From Flavobacteriia bacterium (lineage in GTDB: Bacteria; Bacteroidota; Bacteroidia; Flavobacteriales_D; Crocinitomicaceae): DNA of 53,310 bases. The notes beneath the pieces are model-generated. The model worked only from the letters and a program-made list of their open reading frames with translations. It searched no databases and was not told the origin of the DNA. Positions 9,669-19,735 of the stretch are shown here, piece by piece. Position numbers and translations under genes: made by a program. Location: contig RFQZ01000017.1 in assembly GCA_009924735.1 (NCBI GenBank), positions 1 to 53,310 of the forward strand. The letters are read 5' to 3'. The stretch's first letter is position 1. Every line of letters begins with the position of its first letter.

Positions 9669-9739
9669 AAAAAATACAACGAATTAAAAACATTAACAAT
9701 ATCAAAGGATGATTTGCGTTAGGTTCAAAAAATTAGCGT

Positions 9740-9889
9740 ATGACCAAAAAGTACAAAAACAACAAGAAGGGTTTTAAATTAAAAGGAAACAATCCTCCAG
9801 ACAATCTGATCAACTTTTTACTGAATTACAGCAATTCGTTGGAAACGGTAAAAACCAAAATCACCACCTCCGTAGTACACAAAAATTAA
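9740..9889 (+). CDS. Small basic protein, 49 residues, unknown function
   Basis: The ORF runs from ATG at 9740 to TAA at 9887-9889. The product begins MTKKYKNNKKGFKLKGNNPP, is lysine/asparagine-rich at the N-terminus and has a predicted amphipathic stretch (DNLINFLLNYSNSLETVKT). It is followed 2 bases later by an intrinsic terminator, which strongly suggests a real, independently ended transcription unit rather than a chance ORF. No signal peptide or membrane span. The charged tail plus helix could be a nucleic-acid- or ribosome-associated small protein, but that is only inference. Confidence 0.6.
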   Translation: MTKKYKNNKKGFKLKGNNPPDNLINFLLNYSNSLETVKTKITTSVVHKN

Positions 9890-9891
9890 TC

Positions 9892-9913
9892 AAAGGGCAT
9901 TTGCCCTTTTTTT
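9892..9913 (+). terminator. Rho-independent terminator after the 49-residue ORF
   Basis: Seven-bp stem AAAGGGC / GCCCTTT with a 4-base loop (ATTT) running into seven Ts at 9907-9913. It separates the small ORF from the GH20 gene. Confidence 0.75.
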
Positions 9914-9938
9914 GTGCCCAAAACTGTAATTTTAGTCC

Positions 9939-12179
9939 ATGAAACCACACGTTTTACTTTGGACTTTCCTCTTAAACCTCACCGTTTTCGGACAGAACAC
10001 CTCGAATTGCCCGATCCTTCCAACCCCCGTAACCTACATTTCCACAGGGGACAGCATCCAATTTAATGCGTTGGGATTTGACTCCAGCTCAACCCCTTCC
10101 TTTATTTCAACTGCCATTTTTGACGTTGCCAAGCTGTATCAAACAGAATTGGTCACTACCTACAAAGACAGCGGTTTTGTAACCTTTCATCCATTGTTGG
10201 GGGGCTATCCGAACGCGTATTCGATCAATGTTTCCAAAACCGGCATTCGGATTCAGTACACCAGCGAGGCCTCTTGTTTTTATGCCCTTCACTCATTGAT
10301 GCAATTGGTCACAAAAAAGGAGGATGAACCTTATTACGCTGTTCCAACATGTTTTGTAAAAGATTACCCAAAATACAATTGGCGCGGGATGCATTTAGAT
10401 GTTTCAAGGCATTTTTTCTCGGTCGATGAAGTCAAGAAATACCTCGACTTGATGTCGCTCTACAAGTTCAACGTTTTCCATTGGCATTTAACGGATGACC
10501 AAGGTTGGCGCATTGAAATCAAAAAATATCCAAAGCTTACAACCATTGGCGCCTGGCGAGACAGCACGGTAGAAAACCACTTTTCGACCTACCCGCGGAC
10601 GTACCACAAACAACTTTATGGTGGTTTTTACACCCAGGAAGAAATCAAAGAAATTGTCCAATATGCCCAAGCGCGCTACATCAACATCGTTCCAGAAATT
10701 GAAATGCCAGGACACGCCAGGGCCGCTTTGGCTGCCTACCCAGCACTCTCATGTACAGGAAAACAACAAGGCGTAGAAGGATTGTGGGGGGTTTTCGACG
10801 ATGTTTTTTGTGCCAAAGATTCAAGCATACTTTTCTTGCAGGATGTGCTTTCTGAAGTAGTCGACTTGTTTCCGGGACCCTTTGTACACATAGGTGGAGA
10901 CGAAGCCCCAAAAACCCGCTGGGAGAAATGCCCCAATTGTCAAAAGGTGATTGCAGACAACCACCTCAAAAACGAACATGAGCTTCAAAGTTATTTTATC
11001 AAAAGGATGGACAGTTTCCTTACTTCCAAAGGAAAAAAACTCATTGGGTGGGATGAAATTTTAGAAGGAGGACTTTCTCCAAATGCCGCAGTTATGTCTT
11101 GGAGAGGAATGGAAGGAGGCATTGAAGCCGCTAAACAAGGCCACTATGTAGTCATGTCACCTGGGTCTCATTGTTATTTTGACCATTACCAAAGTAAATC
11201 GTCCTCGGAACCCTTAGCCATTGGTGGTTACACCCCACTTCAAAAAGTGTATGAATTTTCTCCAATTTCCCCTGAAATGACTGCGACTCAGGCAGGTTAT
11301 GTGATGGGCGGTCAAGCGAATTTGTGGACGGAATACATTTCCAGTTTTGACCAGCTGACGTATATGGCTTACCCAAGGGCAATCGCACTCAGTCAAGCCC
11401 TTTGGTGTACACAAAAACCTCCTTATGCAGAATTCGAAAAAACACTGAGAAATTACCACATCATTGACCTCTTGATGAATCCCAATTTGGACGTTTACCC
11501 TTGTTTAGATTTCATGACGCCGCATCCTTTTTTCAAAAGATTTTCCAACGGCATCCAACTGAGGTTTAATTTTCCCGATACGAGCGAAGCTGTTGTTTTG
11601 GTATCAAACTTTGCTTCTGCTGACTCAAAATGGATGGCTCAGGGAGACAGCCTTCTCATTCCACGCCAAACGTCAAAAATAGATCCCATTCACATCACTT
11701 ACTTCTCTGTATGCTGCGCGGATTCTTTCGATATCGTTCCACACAAAGCGATGGGTTGTGAGGTGAATTTCATAACACCCCCCAGTAAACAATACAACCC
11801 GGGCTCCCTGGTTTTGGTGGATGGACAAAAAGCAGCACGTCCTTGGAGAGGATTTCAGTGGGTCGGATTTGACACCAGCCAAGTGGAATTTCAAATTACC
11901 TTACCCACCCGCCAAAAGCTAAAAAAGGTCACTTTGAATTTTCTTTATGAACCTAATTCTTGGATTTACCTTCCCCTAACCGCGACCATTTCAACAAAAT
12001 CGAACGACAGAATTAAAGTGAAATCGTACAAAATCTCTGGTGAAACAACGGACTGTAAATTCAAAACGCGTGCGAAATACATCACCATTCGAATCAAAGG
12101 AGAAGCAAGCATTCCCGTAAACCAACCCGGAGCAGGAAATACACCCTGGATTTTTATGGATGAAGTAACCGTAGAATAA
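9939..12179 (+). CDS. Secreted GH20 beta-N-acetylhexosaminidase
   Basis: 746 residues with a signal peptide (1-19, ending VFGQ). A GH20b-like N-terminal domain (about 22-140) precedes the TIM-barrel catalytic domain (about 145-490): WRGMHLDVSRHFF, FHWHLTDDQGWRIEIKKYP, PEIEMPGHARAALAAYP and the catalytic pair D321-E322 in HIGGDEAPKTRW. A tryptophan typical of the active site lies in VMSWRGMEGG. The C-terminal 200 residues form beta-rich domains of the fibronectin/CHB_HEX_C kind. It removes terminal GlcNAc/GalNAc from chitooligosaccharides or glycoproteins in the periplasm or at the surface. No type IX sorting domain is present. An imperfect -7 box (TAATTTTA) lies just before the start. Confidence 0.96.
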   Translation: MKPHVLLWTFLLNLTVFGQNTSNCPILPTPVTYISTGDSIQFNALGFDSSSTPSFISTAIFDVAKLYQTELVTTYKDSGFVTFHPLLGGYPNAYSINVSKTGIRIQYTSEASCFYALHSLMQLVTKKEDEPYYAVPTCFVKDYPKYNWRGMHLDVSRHFFSVDEVKKYLDLMSLYKFNVFHWHLTDDQGWRIEIKKYPKLTTIGAWRDSTVENHFSTYPRTYHKQLYGGFYTQEEIKEIVQYAQARYINIVPEIEMPGHARAALAAYPALSCTGKQQGVEGLWGVFDDVFCAKDSSILFLQDVLSEVVDLFPGPFVHIGGDEAPKTRWEKCPNCQKVIADNHLKNEHELQSYFIKRMDSFLTSKGKKLIGWDEILEGGLSPNAAVMSWRGMEGGIEAAKQGHYVVMSPGSHCYFDHYQSKSSSEPLAIGGYTPLQKVYEFSPISPEMTATQAGYVMGGQANLWTEYISSFDQLTYMAYPRAIALSQALWCTQKPPYAEFEKTLRNYHIIDLLMNPNLDVYPCLDFMTPHPFFKRFSNGIQLRFNFPDTSEAVVLVSNFASADSKWMAQGDSLLIPRQTSKIDPIHITYFSVCCADSFDIVPHKAMGCEVNFITPPSKQYNPGSLVLVDGQKAARPWRGFQWVGFDTSQVEFQITLPTRQKLKKVTLNFLYEPNSWIYLPLTATISTKSNDRIKVKSYKISGETTDCKFKTRAKYITIRIKGEASIPVNQPGAGNTPWIFMDEVTVE

Positions 12180-12228
12180 ACAGGGAAAAGGTTTTTTTTC
12201 TCCAAACCATTTAACGCTTCAGATGTTG

Positions 12229-12236
12229 TATTTTTG
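12229..12236 (+). promoter_or_regulatory. Putative -7 promoter element TATTTTTG for menB
   Basis: Exact TAnnTTTG match ending 15 bases before the ATG at 12252. It covers the in-frame TTG at 12234, which argues that TTG is not the start codon. Confidence 0.5.
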
Positions 12237-12251
12237 TCGAAAATTCATACC

Positions 12252-13067
12252 ATGCGAAATTGGGTTTCAATTAAATCCTACACGGATATAACATTTGATT
12301 TTTTTCAGGGGATTGCAAAAATCACCATTAACAGACCCCACGTTTACAATGCGTTCCGTCCGGAAACCAACATGGAGATGCTGGACGCCATGAACATTTG
12401 CAGGGAGCGTAATGACATCAACGTCGTTGTCTTAACAGGCGCTGGCGACAAAGCATTCTGCTCTGGAGGCGACCAAAATGTCAAAGGAATTGGCGGATAC
12501 ATCTCTGAAAATGGCGTACCAAGGTTAAATGTGTTAGACCTTCACAAAGCCATTCGCTCACTCCCTAAACCAGTCATTGCGATGGTAAATGGCTATGCCA
12601 TTGGTGGTGGACATGTGCTTCATGTTGTTTGCGACCTTACGATTGCCTCTGAAAATGCCATCTTTGGTCAAACCGGACCTAAGGTTGGGAGCTTTGACGG
12701 AGGATTTGGATCTTCCTTCCTCGCGAGACATGTAGGACAAAAGAAAGCCCGAGAAATTTGGTTTTTGTGCAATCAATATACAGCAGAAGAAGCTGAGAAA
12801 ATGGGCATGGTGAATAAAGTTGTGCCGCTTGCTGAACTTGAAAATACCACGGTGGAATGGTGCAACACCATCATGAAAAGAAGCCCCTTGGCCATTCGAA
12901 TGATTAAGCGTTCAATGAATGCCGAATTAGATGGTCAACATGGATTAATGGAGCTTGCTGGTGATGCTACCTTGCTTTATTATTTGACCAATGAAGCCCA
13001 AGAAGGAAAAAATGCCTTCCTCGAAAAAAGAGACCCTGATTTTCAACAATACCCAAAATTCCCTTAA
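12252..13067 (+). CDS. menB: 1,4-dihydroxy-2-naphthoyl-CoA synthase
   Basis: 271 residues from ATG 12252; the [20 protein letters not shown] opening matches the family start, and the longer TTG reading overlaps a promoter box. The crotonase fold is clear: [26 protein letters not shown] (oxyanion hole), [17 protein letters not shown] and [20 protein letters not shown], the latter specific to MenB. It closes the naphthoate ring from O-succinylbenzoyl-CoA in menaquinone synthesis. No other men gene is in the window. pepD follows with a one-base gap, so the two are probably cotranscribed. Confidence 0.96.
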   Translation: MRNWVSIKSYTDITFDFFQGIAKITINRPHVYNAFRPETNMEMLDAMNICRERNDINVVVLTGAGDKAFCSGGDQNVKGIGGYISENGVPRLNVLDLHKAIRSLPKPVIAMVNGYAIGGGHVLHVVCDLTIASENAIFGQTGPKVGSFDGGFGSSFLARHVGQKKAREIWFLCNQYTAEEAEKMGMVNKVVPLAELENTTVEWCNTIMKRSPLAIRMIKRSMNAELDGQHGLMELAGDATLLYYLTNEAQEGKNAFLEKRDPDFQQYPKFP

Positions 13068-13068
13068 G

Positions 13069-14517
13069 ATGTCTGTTCGAAACTTAGAACCCAAAGCGCT
13101 TTGGAACCATTTTGCTGATTTAAATGCCGTTCCACGTCCCTCCAAAAAAGAAACTGAAGTCCGTACGTTCATGTTGAATTTCGGACGTTCACTTGGACTT
13201 GAAACCCTTGAAGATGCCATTGGAAATGTGATCATTAAGAAACCCGGAACCACTGGAATGGAAAACCATCCTGCCGTAATCCTACAATCGCATTTGGACA
13301 TGGTGCATCAGAAAAATGAAACCACCGAATTCGACTTTTCTACCCAAGGGATAGAAATGTTGGTCGAAGGAGATTGGGTAAGGGCCAACGGAACCACCTT
13401 AGGCGCAGACAATGGGATTGGCGTCGCCGCAATCATGGCCGTTTTCTCTTCCAAAGACATCGCACACCCACCCTTGGAAGCCTTGTTTACGATTGACGAA
13501 GAAACAGGAATGACCGGAGCGAAAGAACTGGATGGCAAAATGTTAAATGGTACCATTTTATTGAACTTGGACACCGAAGATGACGATGAATTGTCCATAG
13601 GATGCGCCGGAGGAATCGATACAAACACAAGTTACACATACACGCAAGTTGCGAAAAATGAAAATTGGGTTCCAATAGAAATTAAGTTACGTGGTTTATT
13701 GGGAGGTCATTCCGGAATGGACATCGATAAAGGCCGAGGAAATGCCAATAAATGGATGGCGCGACTTCTTTGGGAAATACGCAATGGACAAGATTTTCAA
13801 TTGCTCTCGTTCGATGGTGGAAGCCTTCGAAATGCAATACCTCGGGAAGCAACTTGCGTCATTGCTACGCCAAACAAGGAATTAACGCTTCAAATCTTGT
13901 CGGACTTCAACGAAACCTTAACCCAGGAATACCACTCCATTGAACCTGACTTTAGCTTCACTTCACAAATCATAGACACCACCCTTTCTGCTGTAGAGAC
14001 AACAGACCGCAATCGAATGATCAATTTGCTTTGTGGCATTCAAAATGGTGTATACCGCATGAGTCCAGACATTCAAGGATTGGTTGAAGCATCCTCCAGT
14101 TTGGCACGGGTAATCATAAAAAACGGAAGTTTCACCACACAATCCCTCCAAAGGAGTTCAGTGGAATCTACCAAAAAAGAAATTTGTATGACCATGCGCA
14201 GCGCCTTTGAGAATGCCCATTGCGCGGTTGAACATACAGGTGATTATCCAGGATGGAAACCCAATGCGGAGTCAAAAATATTAAAGGTGATGGAAGCCCT
14301 ATACCACGATATTTTTAAACAAGCACCCAAAGTAAAAGCCTGCCACGCAGGACTCGAATGTGGGATTTTAGGAAAACACCTCCCCGGCGTTGATATGATT
14401 TCTTTCGGACCTAACATCCGTGCAGCGCACTCGCCAGACGAAAAAGTTCAGATTTCTTCGGTTCAAAAATTCTGGGAGTTTTACTTAAAAACACTTCAAA
14501 ACATCCCCTTAGCTTAA
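13069..14517 (+). CDS. pepD: Aminoacyl-histidine dipeptidase (cytosolic nonspecific dipeptidase, M20)
   Basis: 482 residues from ATG 13069, one base after the menB stop; an upstream in-frame ATG at 12991 lies inside menB and is unlikely. Metal-binding signatures of M20C are present: VILQSHLDMVHQ (first ligand H), GADNGIGVAAIMAV (bridging Asp), FTIDEETGMTGA (catalytic/ligand Glu), NLDTEDDDEL and C-terminal ACHAGLECGILG / FGPNIRAAHSPDE (last His). It hydrolyses Xaa-His and other dipeptides in the cytoplasm using two zinc ions. Confidence 0.95.
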   Translation: MSVRNLEPKALWNHFADLNAVPRPSKKETEVRTFMLNFGRSLGLETLEDAIGNVIIKKPGTTGMENHPAVILQSHLDMVHQKNETTEFDFSTQGIEMLVEGDWVRANGTTLGADNGIGVAAIMAVFSSKDIAHPPLEALFTIDEETGMTGAKELDGKMLNGTILLNLDTEDDDELSIGCAGGIDTNTSYTYTQVAKNENWVPIEIKLRGLLGGHSGMDIDKGRGNANKWMARLLWEIRNGQDFQLLSFDGGSLRNAIPREATCVIATPNKELTLQILSDFNETLTQEYHSIEPDFSFTSQIIDTTLSAVETTDRNRMINLLCGIQNGVYRMSPDIQGLVEASSSLARVIIKNGSFTTQSLQRSSVESTKKEICMTMRSAFENAHCAVEHTGDYPGWKPNAESKILKVMEALYHDIFKQAPKVKACHAGLECGILGKHLPGVDMISFGPNIRAAHSPDEKVQISSVQKFWEFYLKTLQNIPLA

Positions 14518-14523
14518 TTCTAT

Positions 14524-15738
14524 ATGCCACACCTTTTGAATACCGTCGACGAAGCCATTGAGGACTTAAAACAAGGTAAAATAATCATTGTTGTTGATGA
14601 TGAAGACCGGGAAAACGAAGGTGATTTTTTAACTTCAGCGCGAAATGCAACGCCTGACGTAATCAATTTTATGGCGACACACGGACGCGGACTTATTTGT
14701 GCGCCCCTAAGCGAAGAACGCTGTGATGAACTCGGATTGGAAATGATGGTACGAAACAATTCTGCCGCCTACGAAACCCCTTTTACCGTAAGCATAGACT
14801 TGATTGGTCATGGTTGCACCACCGGTATTTCTGCCAGCGATCGATCTAAAACCATATTGGCGCTGATTGACCCCAATACAAGACCTGAAGAACTTGGAAA
14901 ACCAGGGCATATTTTCCCCCTACGTGCAAGAAAAGGGGGCGTGCTTAGGCGTGCTGGACATACAGAAGCAGCGGTTGATTTGTCTCGCATGGCAGGACAT
15001 GAAGAGGCCGGTGTAATTGTCGAGATACTCAATGAGGATGGGACCATGGCACGCTTACCAGAATTGCTAGAAATCGCAAAAAAATTCTCCCTAAAAATCA
15101 TTTCAATCGAAGAACTTATCAAGTACCGAATTGCCAATGAAAAACATGTAGAAAAAATTGTTGATGTTAAAATGCCTACCGAATTTGGTGACTTTCAACT
15201 TCATGCATACAAAGATAAAAATACAGACCAAGACCATTTGGTACTCACAAAAGGCACTTGGGAAAAAGAAGAACCCATCCTTGTTCGTGTACATTCTTCT
15301 TGCCTAACAGGCGATGTTTTTGGATCTTGTCGCTGTGACTGTGGTCCGCAATTGCACAAGGCAATGGAAATGATTGACAAAGCGGGAAAAGGAATTATTG
15401 TCTATTTAAATCAAGAAGGAAGAGGCATCGGGCTGGGAAATAAACTCAAAGCCTACAAACTTCAAGAAAATGGATACGATACCATCGACGCAAACATAGA
15501 GCTGGGATTCAAACCTGACGAAAGAGACTATGGCATTGGAGCCCAACTCATCCGAGAGTTTGGAATCACAAAAATTCGACTGATGTCTAACAACCCCAAG
15601 AAAAGAACAGGGTTGACAGGCTATGGCTTAGAAATCGTAGAAAACATCCCCTTGGAAATCAAAAGCAATGTCCACAATGAATCGTACCTTAGAACCAAAC
15701 GAGACAAAATGGACCATGATTTAAATTTTGAAAAATAA
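14524..15738 (+). CDS. ribBA: Bifunctional 3,4-dihydroxy-2-butanone-4-phosphate synthase / GTP cyclohydrolase II
   Basis: 404 residues. The RibB half (about 1-205) has [24 protein letters not shown] and [18 protein letters not shown]. The RibA half (about 206-404) has the zinc-binding [18 protein letters not shown] and [16 protein letters not shown] plus [11 protein letters not shown]. It supplies both riboflavin precursors, from ribulose-5-phosphate and from GTP. The gene starts 6 bases after pepD, and its stop overlaps the next ATG by one base (TAATG). Confidence 0.97.
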   Translation: MPHLLNTVDEAIEDLKQGKIIIVVDDEDRENEGDFLTSARNATPDVINFMATHGRGLICAPLSEERCDELGLEMMVRNNSAAYETPFTVSIDLIGHGCTTGISASDRSKTILALIDPNTRPEELGKPGHIFPLRARKGGVLRRAGHTEAAVDLSRMAGHEEAGVIVEILNEDGTMARLPELLEIAKKFSLKIISIEELIKYRIANEKHVEKIVDVKMPTEFGDFQLHAYKDKNTDQDHLVLTKGTWEKEEPILVRVHSSCLTGDVFGSCRCDCGPQLHKAMEMIDKAGKGIIVYLNQEGRGIGLGNKLKAYKLQENGYDTIDANIELGFKPDERDYGIGAQLIREFGITKIRLMSNNPKKRTGLTGYGLEIVENIPLEIKSNVHNESYLRTKRDKMDHDLNFEK

Positions 15739-16388
15739 TGCTAAGCGTTAAAGGGTTAACCAAAAATTACGGCGAATTACAAATATTAAAAGGCATTGAC
15801 TTAACCGTATCGGAAGGGGAAATTGTTTCCATCGTGGGTTCTTCTGGCGCTGGAAAAACTACCTTATTGCAGATTTTAGGGACCCTTGACAGACCCGACA
15901 AAGGAACCTTCAGTTTGAACGGCATTGCCCCGTTTTCATTAGACGCGAACGGATTGGCAAAATTTCGCAATGAAAACATAGGATTTGTATTTCAATTCCA
16001 CCAATTGCTCCCAGAATTTGATGCGTGTGAAAACATTATGATTCCCGCAATGATCAAAGGACTGAACAAAAAAGAAGCCCAACAAAAAGCCATGGAATTG
16101 CTTCAAACGGTTGGACTCGAATCCCGTGCGAAACACCGTCCCAACCAACTTTCAGGAGGAGAACAACAGAGAATAGCGGTATGCAGAGCCTTGGTGAATC
16201 GCCCAAAAGTCATTTTAGCTGACGAACCTTCGGGGAACCTGGATTCAAAAAATGCAGAATCGTTAACGGACCTGTTTTTCAAATTGCGGGAAGACTATCA
16301 GCAAACCTTTGTCATTGTTACCCATAATTTAGCATTGGCGGAAAAAGCCGACAGAATGTTACAAATGCAAGATGGAAGATTTCTCTGA
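15738..16388 (+). CDS. LolD-like ABC transporter ATP-binding protein
   Basis: 216 residues. Walker [13 protein letters not shown]-loop [11 protein letters not shown], signature LSGGEQQR, Walker [13 protein letters not shown] and H-loop VTHN are all intact. The sequence around the Q-loop ([20 protein letters not shown]) is typical of the LolD/MacB group, which powers lipoprotein release or mechanotransmission. No permease is adjacent, so its LolC/E-type partner must be elsewhere. Coupled to ribBA by a TAATG overlap and overlapping the next gene by 17 bases. Confidence 0.9.
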   Translation: MLSVKGLTKNYGELQILKGIDLTVSEGEIVSIVGSSGAGKTTLLQILGTLDRPDKGTFSLNGIAPFSLDANGLAKFRNENIGFVFQFHQLLPEFDACENIMIPAMIKGLNKKEAQQKAMELLQTVGLESRAKHRPNQLSGGEQQRIAVCRALVNRPKVILADEPSGNLDSKNAESLTDLFFKLREDYQQTFVIVTHNLALAEKADRMLQMQDGRFL

Positions 16389-17136
16389 TCCGAACGCACT
16401 TGCTGATTTTCTGCAGTCCAAAGCGTCTCAATTTGAACATCCAGACTTCATTGAAAACGATCCAATTTCCATTCCCCATCAATACCAAAGGAAGGAAGAC
16501 ATCGAAATCATGGGATTGATGGTAGCTACCATCGCATGGGGCAATCGCATATCCATTCTCAAAAGCGGAAAAAAACTCCAAGAAATATTTGGGGAATCTC
16601 CTTACGATTTCGTCATGAATCACGATTTGAATAGAGAGATAAACTTTGTCCACAGAACCTTTCAAGGAAAAGATTTGGCATTTTTTATTCGCGGATTGCG
16701 ACACACCTACCAACAAGGCGGATTGGAGTTGGCCTTTAAAAACAGCGGTGAAAATGAAGGAATGGTAGACCGTATTGCAAATTTCAGAAAGAAGATGCTC
16801 ACAGTGGAACACCCGCAACGCTGCGAAAAACACATTTCAAACCCATTGAAAAATGCTTCCTGTAAACGCCTCAATATGTATCTCCGTTGGATGGTGAGGT
16901 CTGCAGCAAAAGGGGTGGATTTCGGTATCTGGAAAAGCATTTCTCCGGCCGAACTTTACATTCCATTGGATGTTCACACAGGGAATGTGGCGCGCAAACT
17001 TGGGATTTTAGAAAGGACACAAAACGACTGGAAGTCCAATGTTTTACTTATTGAATACTTCAAAACACTTGACCCATTGGACCCCGCTAAATTTGACTTC
17101 GCACTCTTTGGATTGGGTGCCATGGAAAAATTCTAA
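16372..17136 (+). CDS. TIGR02757 family protein
   Basis: 254 residues. The pattern [18 protein letters not shown] near the N-terminus, [18 protein letters not shown], then [29 protein letters not shown] and a final [12 protein letters not shown] match the TIGR02757 family, a Bacteroidota/spirochaete protein of unknown function with a helix-hairpin-helix base-excision-glycosylase flavour (the [13 protein letters not shown] segment resembles the HhH-GPD catalytic region). It overlaps the LolD-like gene by 17 bases and shares four bases (CTAA) with the convergent gene's stop. Confidence 0.8.
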   Translation: MEDFSDPNALADFLQSKASQFEHPDFIENDPISIPHQYQRKEDIEIMGLMVATIAWGNRISILKSGKKLQEIFGESPYDFVMNHDLNREINFVHRTFQGKDLAFFIRGLRHTYQQGGLELAFKNSGENEGMVDRIANFRKKMLTVEHPQRCEKHISNPLKNASCKRLNMYLRWMVRSAAKGVDFGIWKSISPAELYIPLDVHTGNVARKLGILERTQNDWKSNVLLIEYFKTLDPLDPAKFDFALFGLGAMEKF

Positions 17137-17828
17137 AACACCAAGTTCTCTTCCAATAAGATCTTTTCTACTTCACGAGATACAGAGTCAATCATTTCCT
17201 TTCTGACCTTTCCTTTGTTATAATAGGTAAACAACTCCTCACAATATGAAAACTGGTATTTACCATTCTTCCAGGTATAAACCACATGATAGGCTTCGTC
17301 ATATTCATCCAATCGAAAGCGCATTACGATGTCGTCATAATCCGAATTTGGAACATCCCTCCGTCCAATGATGTACCCCTTAAATTTATTTACACTCACC
17401 CATTTTCCTCCCTCTTTCTCAAACACCAAGGTTCTCCGAATTGGAAATTTCGCACCCGGATCCGTGTAGGCAATGCCATTGACTAGGATCATACAACTTT
17501 CGGATAATTTCTTTTTATGGTTAAGTGGAAAGAACCTAAAATACTTGGGTGAACATGCACCCAGCTCATCGCCCACGCGTGTTGTATCGCAAATACCCAA
17601 TTCAGCCAAAATTTTATATTCTTGACCTTCTGTAAATTTATTGGTTCTGAAATTCGTTGAAATTTCTTCAGTTACAACTTTTTTAACGGGGTTATCCTTC
17701 TTTTTTACGGTTGACTTTCTGAACATCAGAATTGCCATAATCCCGAAACACAGTAAACCAAATACCATGAAAAGAAAGCTTTTTCTTTGGTAGAATTTTT
17801 TCTCGGGTGTATTTATATTATTCTCCAT
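17133..17828 (-). CDS. Single-pass membrane-anchored protein of unknown function
   Basis: 231 residues from ATG 17828; the two-codon-longer TTG reading at 17834 overlaps the upstream stop. A basic cytoplasmic N-terminus (residues 1-20) is followed by one membrane span (about SFLFMVFGLLCFGIMAILMF) and a roughly 185-residue extracytoplasmic domain with two pairs of cysteines (ICDTT, GACSPKYF, SESCMIL, SYCEEL). No family is recognised. Three bases after the HMG-CoA lyase stop, it is the last gene of the DUF6089-pyrD-HMGL operon. Confidence 0.65.
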   Translation of the reverse strand: MENNINTPEKKFYQRKSFLFMVFGLLCFGIMAILMFRKSTVKKKDNPVKKVVTEEISTNFRTNKFTEGQEYKILAELGICDTTRVGDELGACSPKYFRFFPLNHKKKLSESCMILVNGIAYTDPGAKFPIRRTLVFEKEGGKWVSVNKFKGYIIGRRDVPNSDYDDIVMRFRLDEYDEAYHVVYTWKNGKYQFSYCEELFTYYNKGKVRKEMIDSVSREVEKILLEENLVF

Positions 17829-17830
17829 GG

Positions 17831-18700
17831 TCAATGGTATTTGTTAAAGATTTGTGATGCCATTTCTGTAGCGGTATTGAAAGCGTCTAAATCAATTCCC
17901 GTTAAGAGTTCCTGTTCTTTTGCAACCTGCAGTACTTTCTCTGTAGCCATATTTCCTGTCAATGCATTTGTAGCCATAGGACACCCCCCAATTCCGAGGA
18001 TGGCTGAGTCAAAATTGCGACAACCTGCACGGTACGCTGCATCAAAAATATCGGTTGATTTTTCAGGCAAAACATGTAAATGTGCAGAAATTTCTACGTC
18101 TGGTAATGCATTGCTTAGGGCGCCAAACAAATCAAAAACCAAAGCGGGCTCGGCGCATCCTATGGTGTCTGAAAGTGCAAAATGCCTAATCCCCAAAGTC
18201 TCAAACAAGGATTTCGCATGATCTACCACCAATGAAGGAGACCAAGGTTCCCCATAAGGATTCCCAAAACCCATGGAGAGGTACAACATCATTTCGCGTT
18301 TTTCTTGATGAATCAGGTCTACCATCGTTCGCAATTTTTTCTTGGCTTCAGCAATGGTCGCATTGGTATTTCTTCGTTGAAATTCTTCAGAAATCGAAAA
18401 AGGAAAGCCCAAGAAAGCAATCTGGCTAAACGCCAAAGCGGTCTCCACCCCTCGCTCATTGGCAACTATTGCCAATAATTTAGTTTTCCCATCCAAATGA
18501 AGGTGAGGAAGTACTTCAGAAGTGTCTGCCAATTGTGGAATTGCCTTAGGGGAAACAAAACTACCGAAATCCAACTTATCGAATCCACAGGCAAGCAATG
18601 CGTTCAAGTAATCAACTTTTAATTCTGTTGGAATGAAATCATGAATGCCTTGCATAGCATCGCGCGGACATTCTGTTAGAAACACTTTGTTACTTAGCAT
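17831..18700 (-). CDS. Hydroxymethylglutaryl-CoA lyase
   Basis: 289 residues. The N-terminus [10 protein letters not shown] carries the substrate-binding R13; [26 protein letters not shown], the metal-binding SAHLHV (H207, H209) and the catalytic loop [10 protein letters not shown] (C240) followed by GNMATE are all HMG-CoA lyase signatures. It cleaves HMG-CoA to acetoacetate and acetyl-CoA, the final step of leucine breakdown. This fits with the branched-chain-type E1 enzyme (40064) and MutAB (25062) in the same window. The start overlaps the end of pyrD by 11 bases. Confidence 0.93.
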   Translation of the reverse strand: MLSNKVFLTECPRDAMQGIHDFIPTELKVDYLNALLACGFDKLDFGSFVSPKAIPQLADTSEVLPHLHLDGKTKLLAIVANERGVETALAFSQIAFLGFPFSISEEFQRRNTNATIAEAKKKLRTMVDLIHQEKREMMLYLSMGFGNPYGEPWSPSLVVDHAKSLFETLGIRHFALSDTIGCAEPALVFDLFGALSNALPDVEISAHLHVLPEKSTDIFDAAYRAGCRNFDSAILGIGGCPMATNALTGNMATEKVLQVAKEQELLTGIDLDAFNTATEMASQIFNKYH

Positions 18701-19727
18701 GATTGATCAATGCTTTTTTTATGTTTTTAATAAGGTTGGGGCCTTCATATACAAAACCGGTGTAAAGCTGAACCAACGATGCGCCTGCCTCTAGTTTCTC
18801 CATAGCGTCTTTCGCACTGTGGATCCCTCCTACGCCGATGATCGGAAGTTTTCCTTGGGTTTTTGAATGAATGTATCGAATCACTTCTGTAGATCTTTCT
18901 GAAACAGGTTTCCCCGACAAGCCACCCGCACCTATCTCCGCAACAACACTTGGATCCGTTTTCAGTCCACTCCTCGAAAGGGTGGTATTGGTGGCAATGA
19001 TTCCATCGAGTTTGGTTTCTATGGACATCGCTATGATATCATCTAACTGCGAATTGCTTAAATCAGGTGCGATCTTCAATAGAATGGGCTTCGGATTTTC
19101 ATAACCATGATTGACTGCTTGAAGCGCCAAAATCAATTTTGTAAGTGGCTCCTTTTCTTGAAGTTCTCTCAAGTTGGCAGTGTTTGGGGAAGAAACATTA
19201 ATGGCGAAATAATCAACATAAGGAAAAAGTTCCGCAAAACAATAGAGGTAGTCTTCGGTCGCACTTTCATTCGGGGTCCACTTATTTTTACCTATGTTCC
19301 CGCCGATAATCACCTTGAAATCCGTACGACTTTTTAGCCTTTCAACAGCATTCAAAGCGCCCTTATTGTTAAATCCCATGCGGTTGACAATGGCCTCGTC
19401 CTTTTTCAACCGAAACAAACGAGGTTTGTCATTCCCATCCTGGGGTTTTGGGGTAACGGTACCAATTTCAATGAAACCAAAACCCAGATTCCCCATCTCC
19501 TCAAAACAATAGGCATCTTTATCAAAACCCGCAGCCAACCCTATTGGATTTGAAAATTTCAACCCAAAAAGCTCGCGTTCCAACAGTGGATTTTCAATGG
19601 AATAATGACTTTTCACCCAACGATTTAACAAGGGGGTTTTAAAAACCAATTTGAGGGAGGATACAACTAAGTGGTGCGCTTTTTCAGCTGAAAATAGAAA
19701 GAGAATTTTTCTTAGTAAAGAATACAT
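18690..19727 (-). CDS. pyrD: Dihydroorotate dehydrogenase (quinone), class 2
   Basis: 345 residues. Class 2 features are visible: an N-terminal amphipathic extension (1-40, [18 protein letters not shown]), then [60 protein letters not shown] (catalytic Ser region), KIAPDLS and [15 protein letters not shown] with the FMN phosphate site. It oxidises dihydroorotate and passes electrons to menaquinone at the inner membrane, in pyrimidine synthesis. It starts 8 bases after the stop of the DUF6089 gene and overlaps HMG-CoA lyase by 11 bases. Confidence 0.97.
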   Translation of the reverse strand: MYSLLRKILFLFSAEKAHHLVVSSLKLVFKTPLLNRWVKSHYSIENPLLERELFGLKFSNPIGLAAGFDKDAYCFEEMGNLGFGFIEIGTVTPKPQDGNDKPRLFRLKKDEAIVNRMGFNNKGALNAVERLKSRTDFKVIIGGNIGKNKWTPNESATEDYLYCFAELFPYVDYFAINVSSPNTANLRELQEKEPLTKLILALQAVNHGYENPKPILLKIAPDLSNSQLDDIIAMSIETKLDGIIATNTTLSRSGLKTDPSVVAEIGAGGLSGKPVSERSTEVIRYIHSKTQGKLPIIGVGGIHSAKDAMEKLEAGASLVQLYTGFVYEGPNLIKNIKKALINHAK

Positions 19728-19735
19728 TGAATTTT

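Noticed and set aside
12234-12251. TTG start adding six residues to MenB
   Set aside because: It lies inside a perfect -7 promoter box, and the ATG at 12252 matches the family N-terminus.
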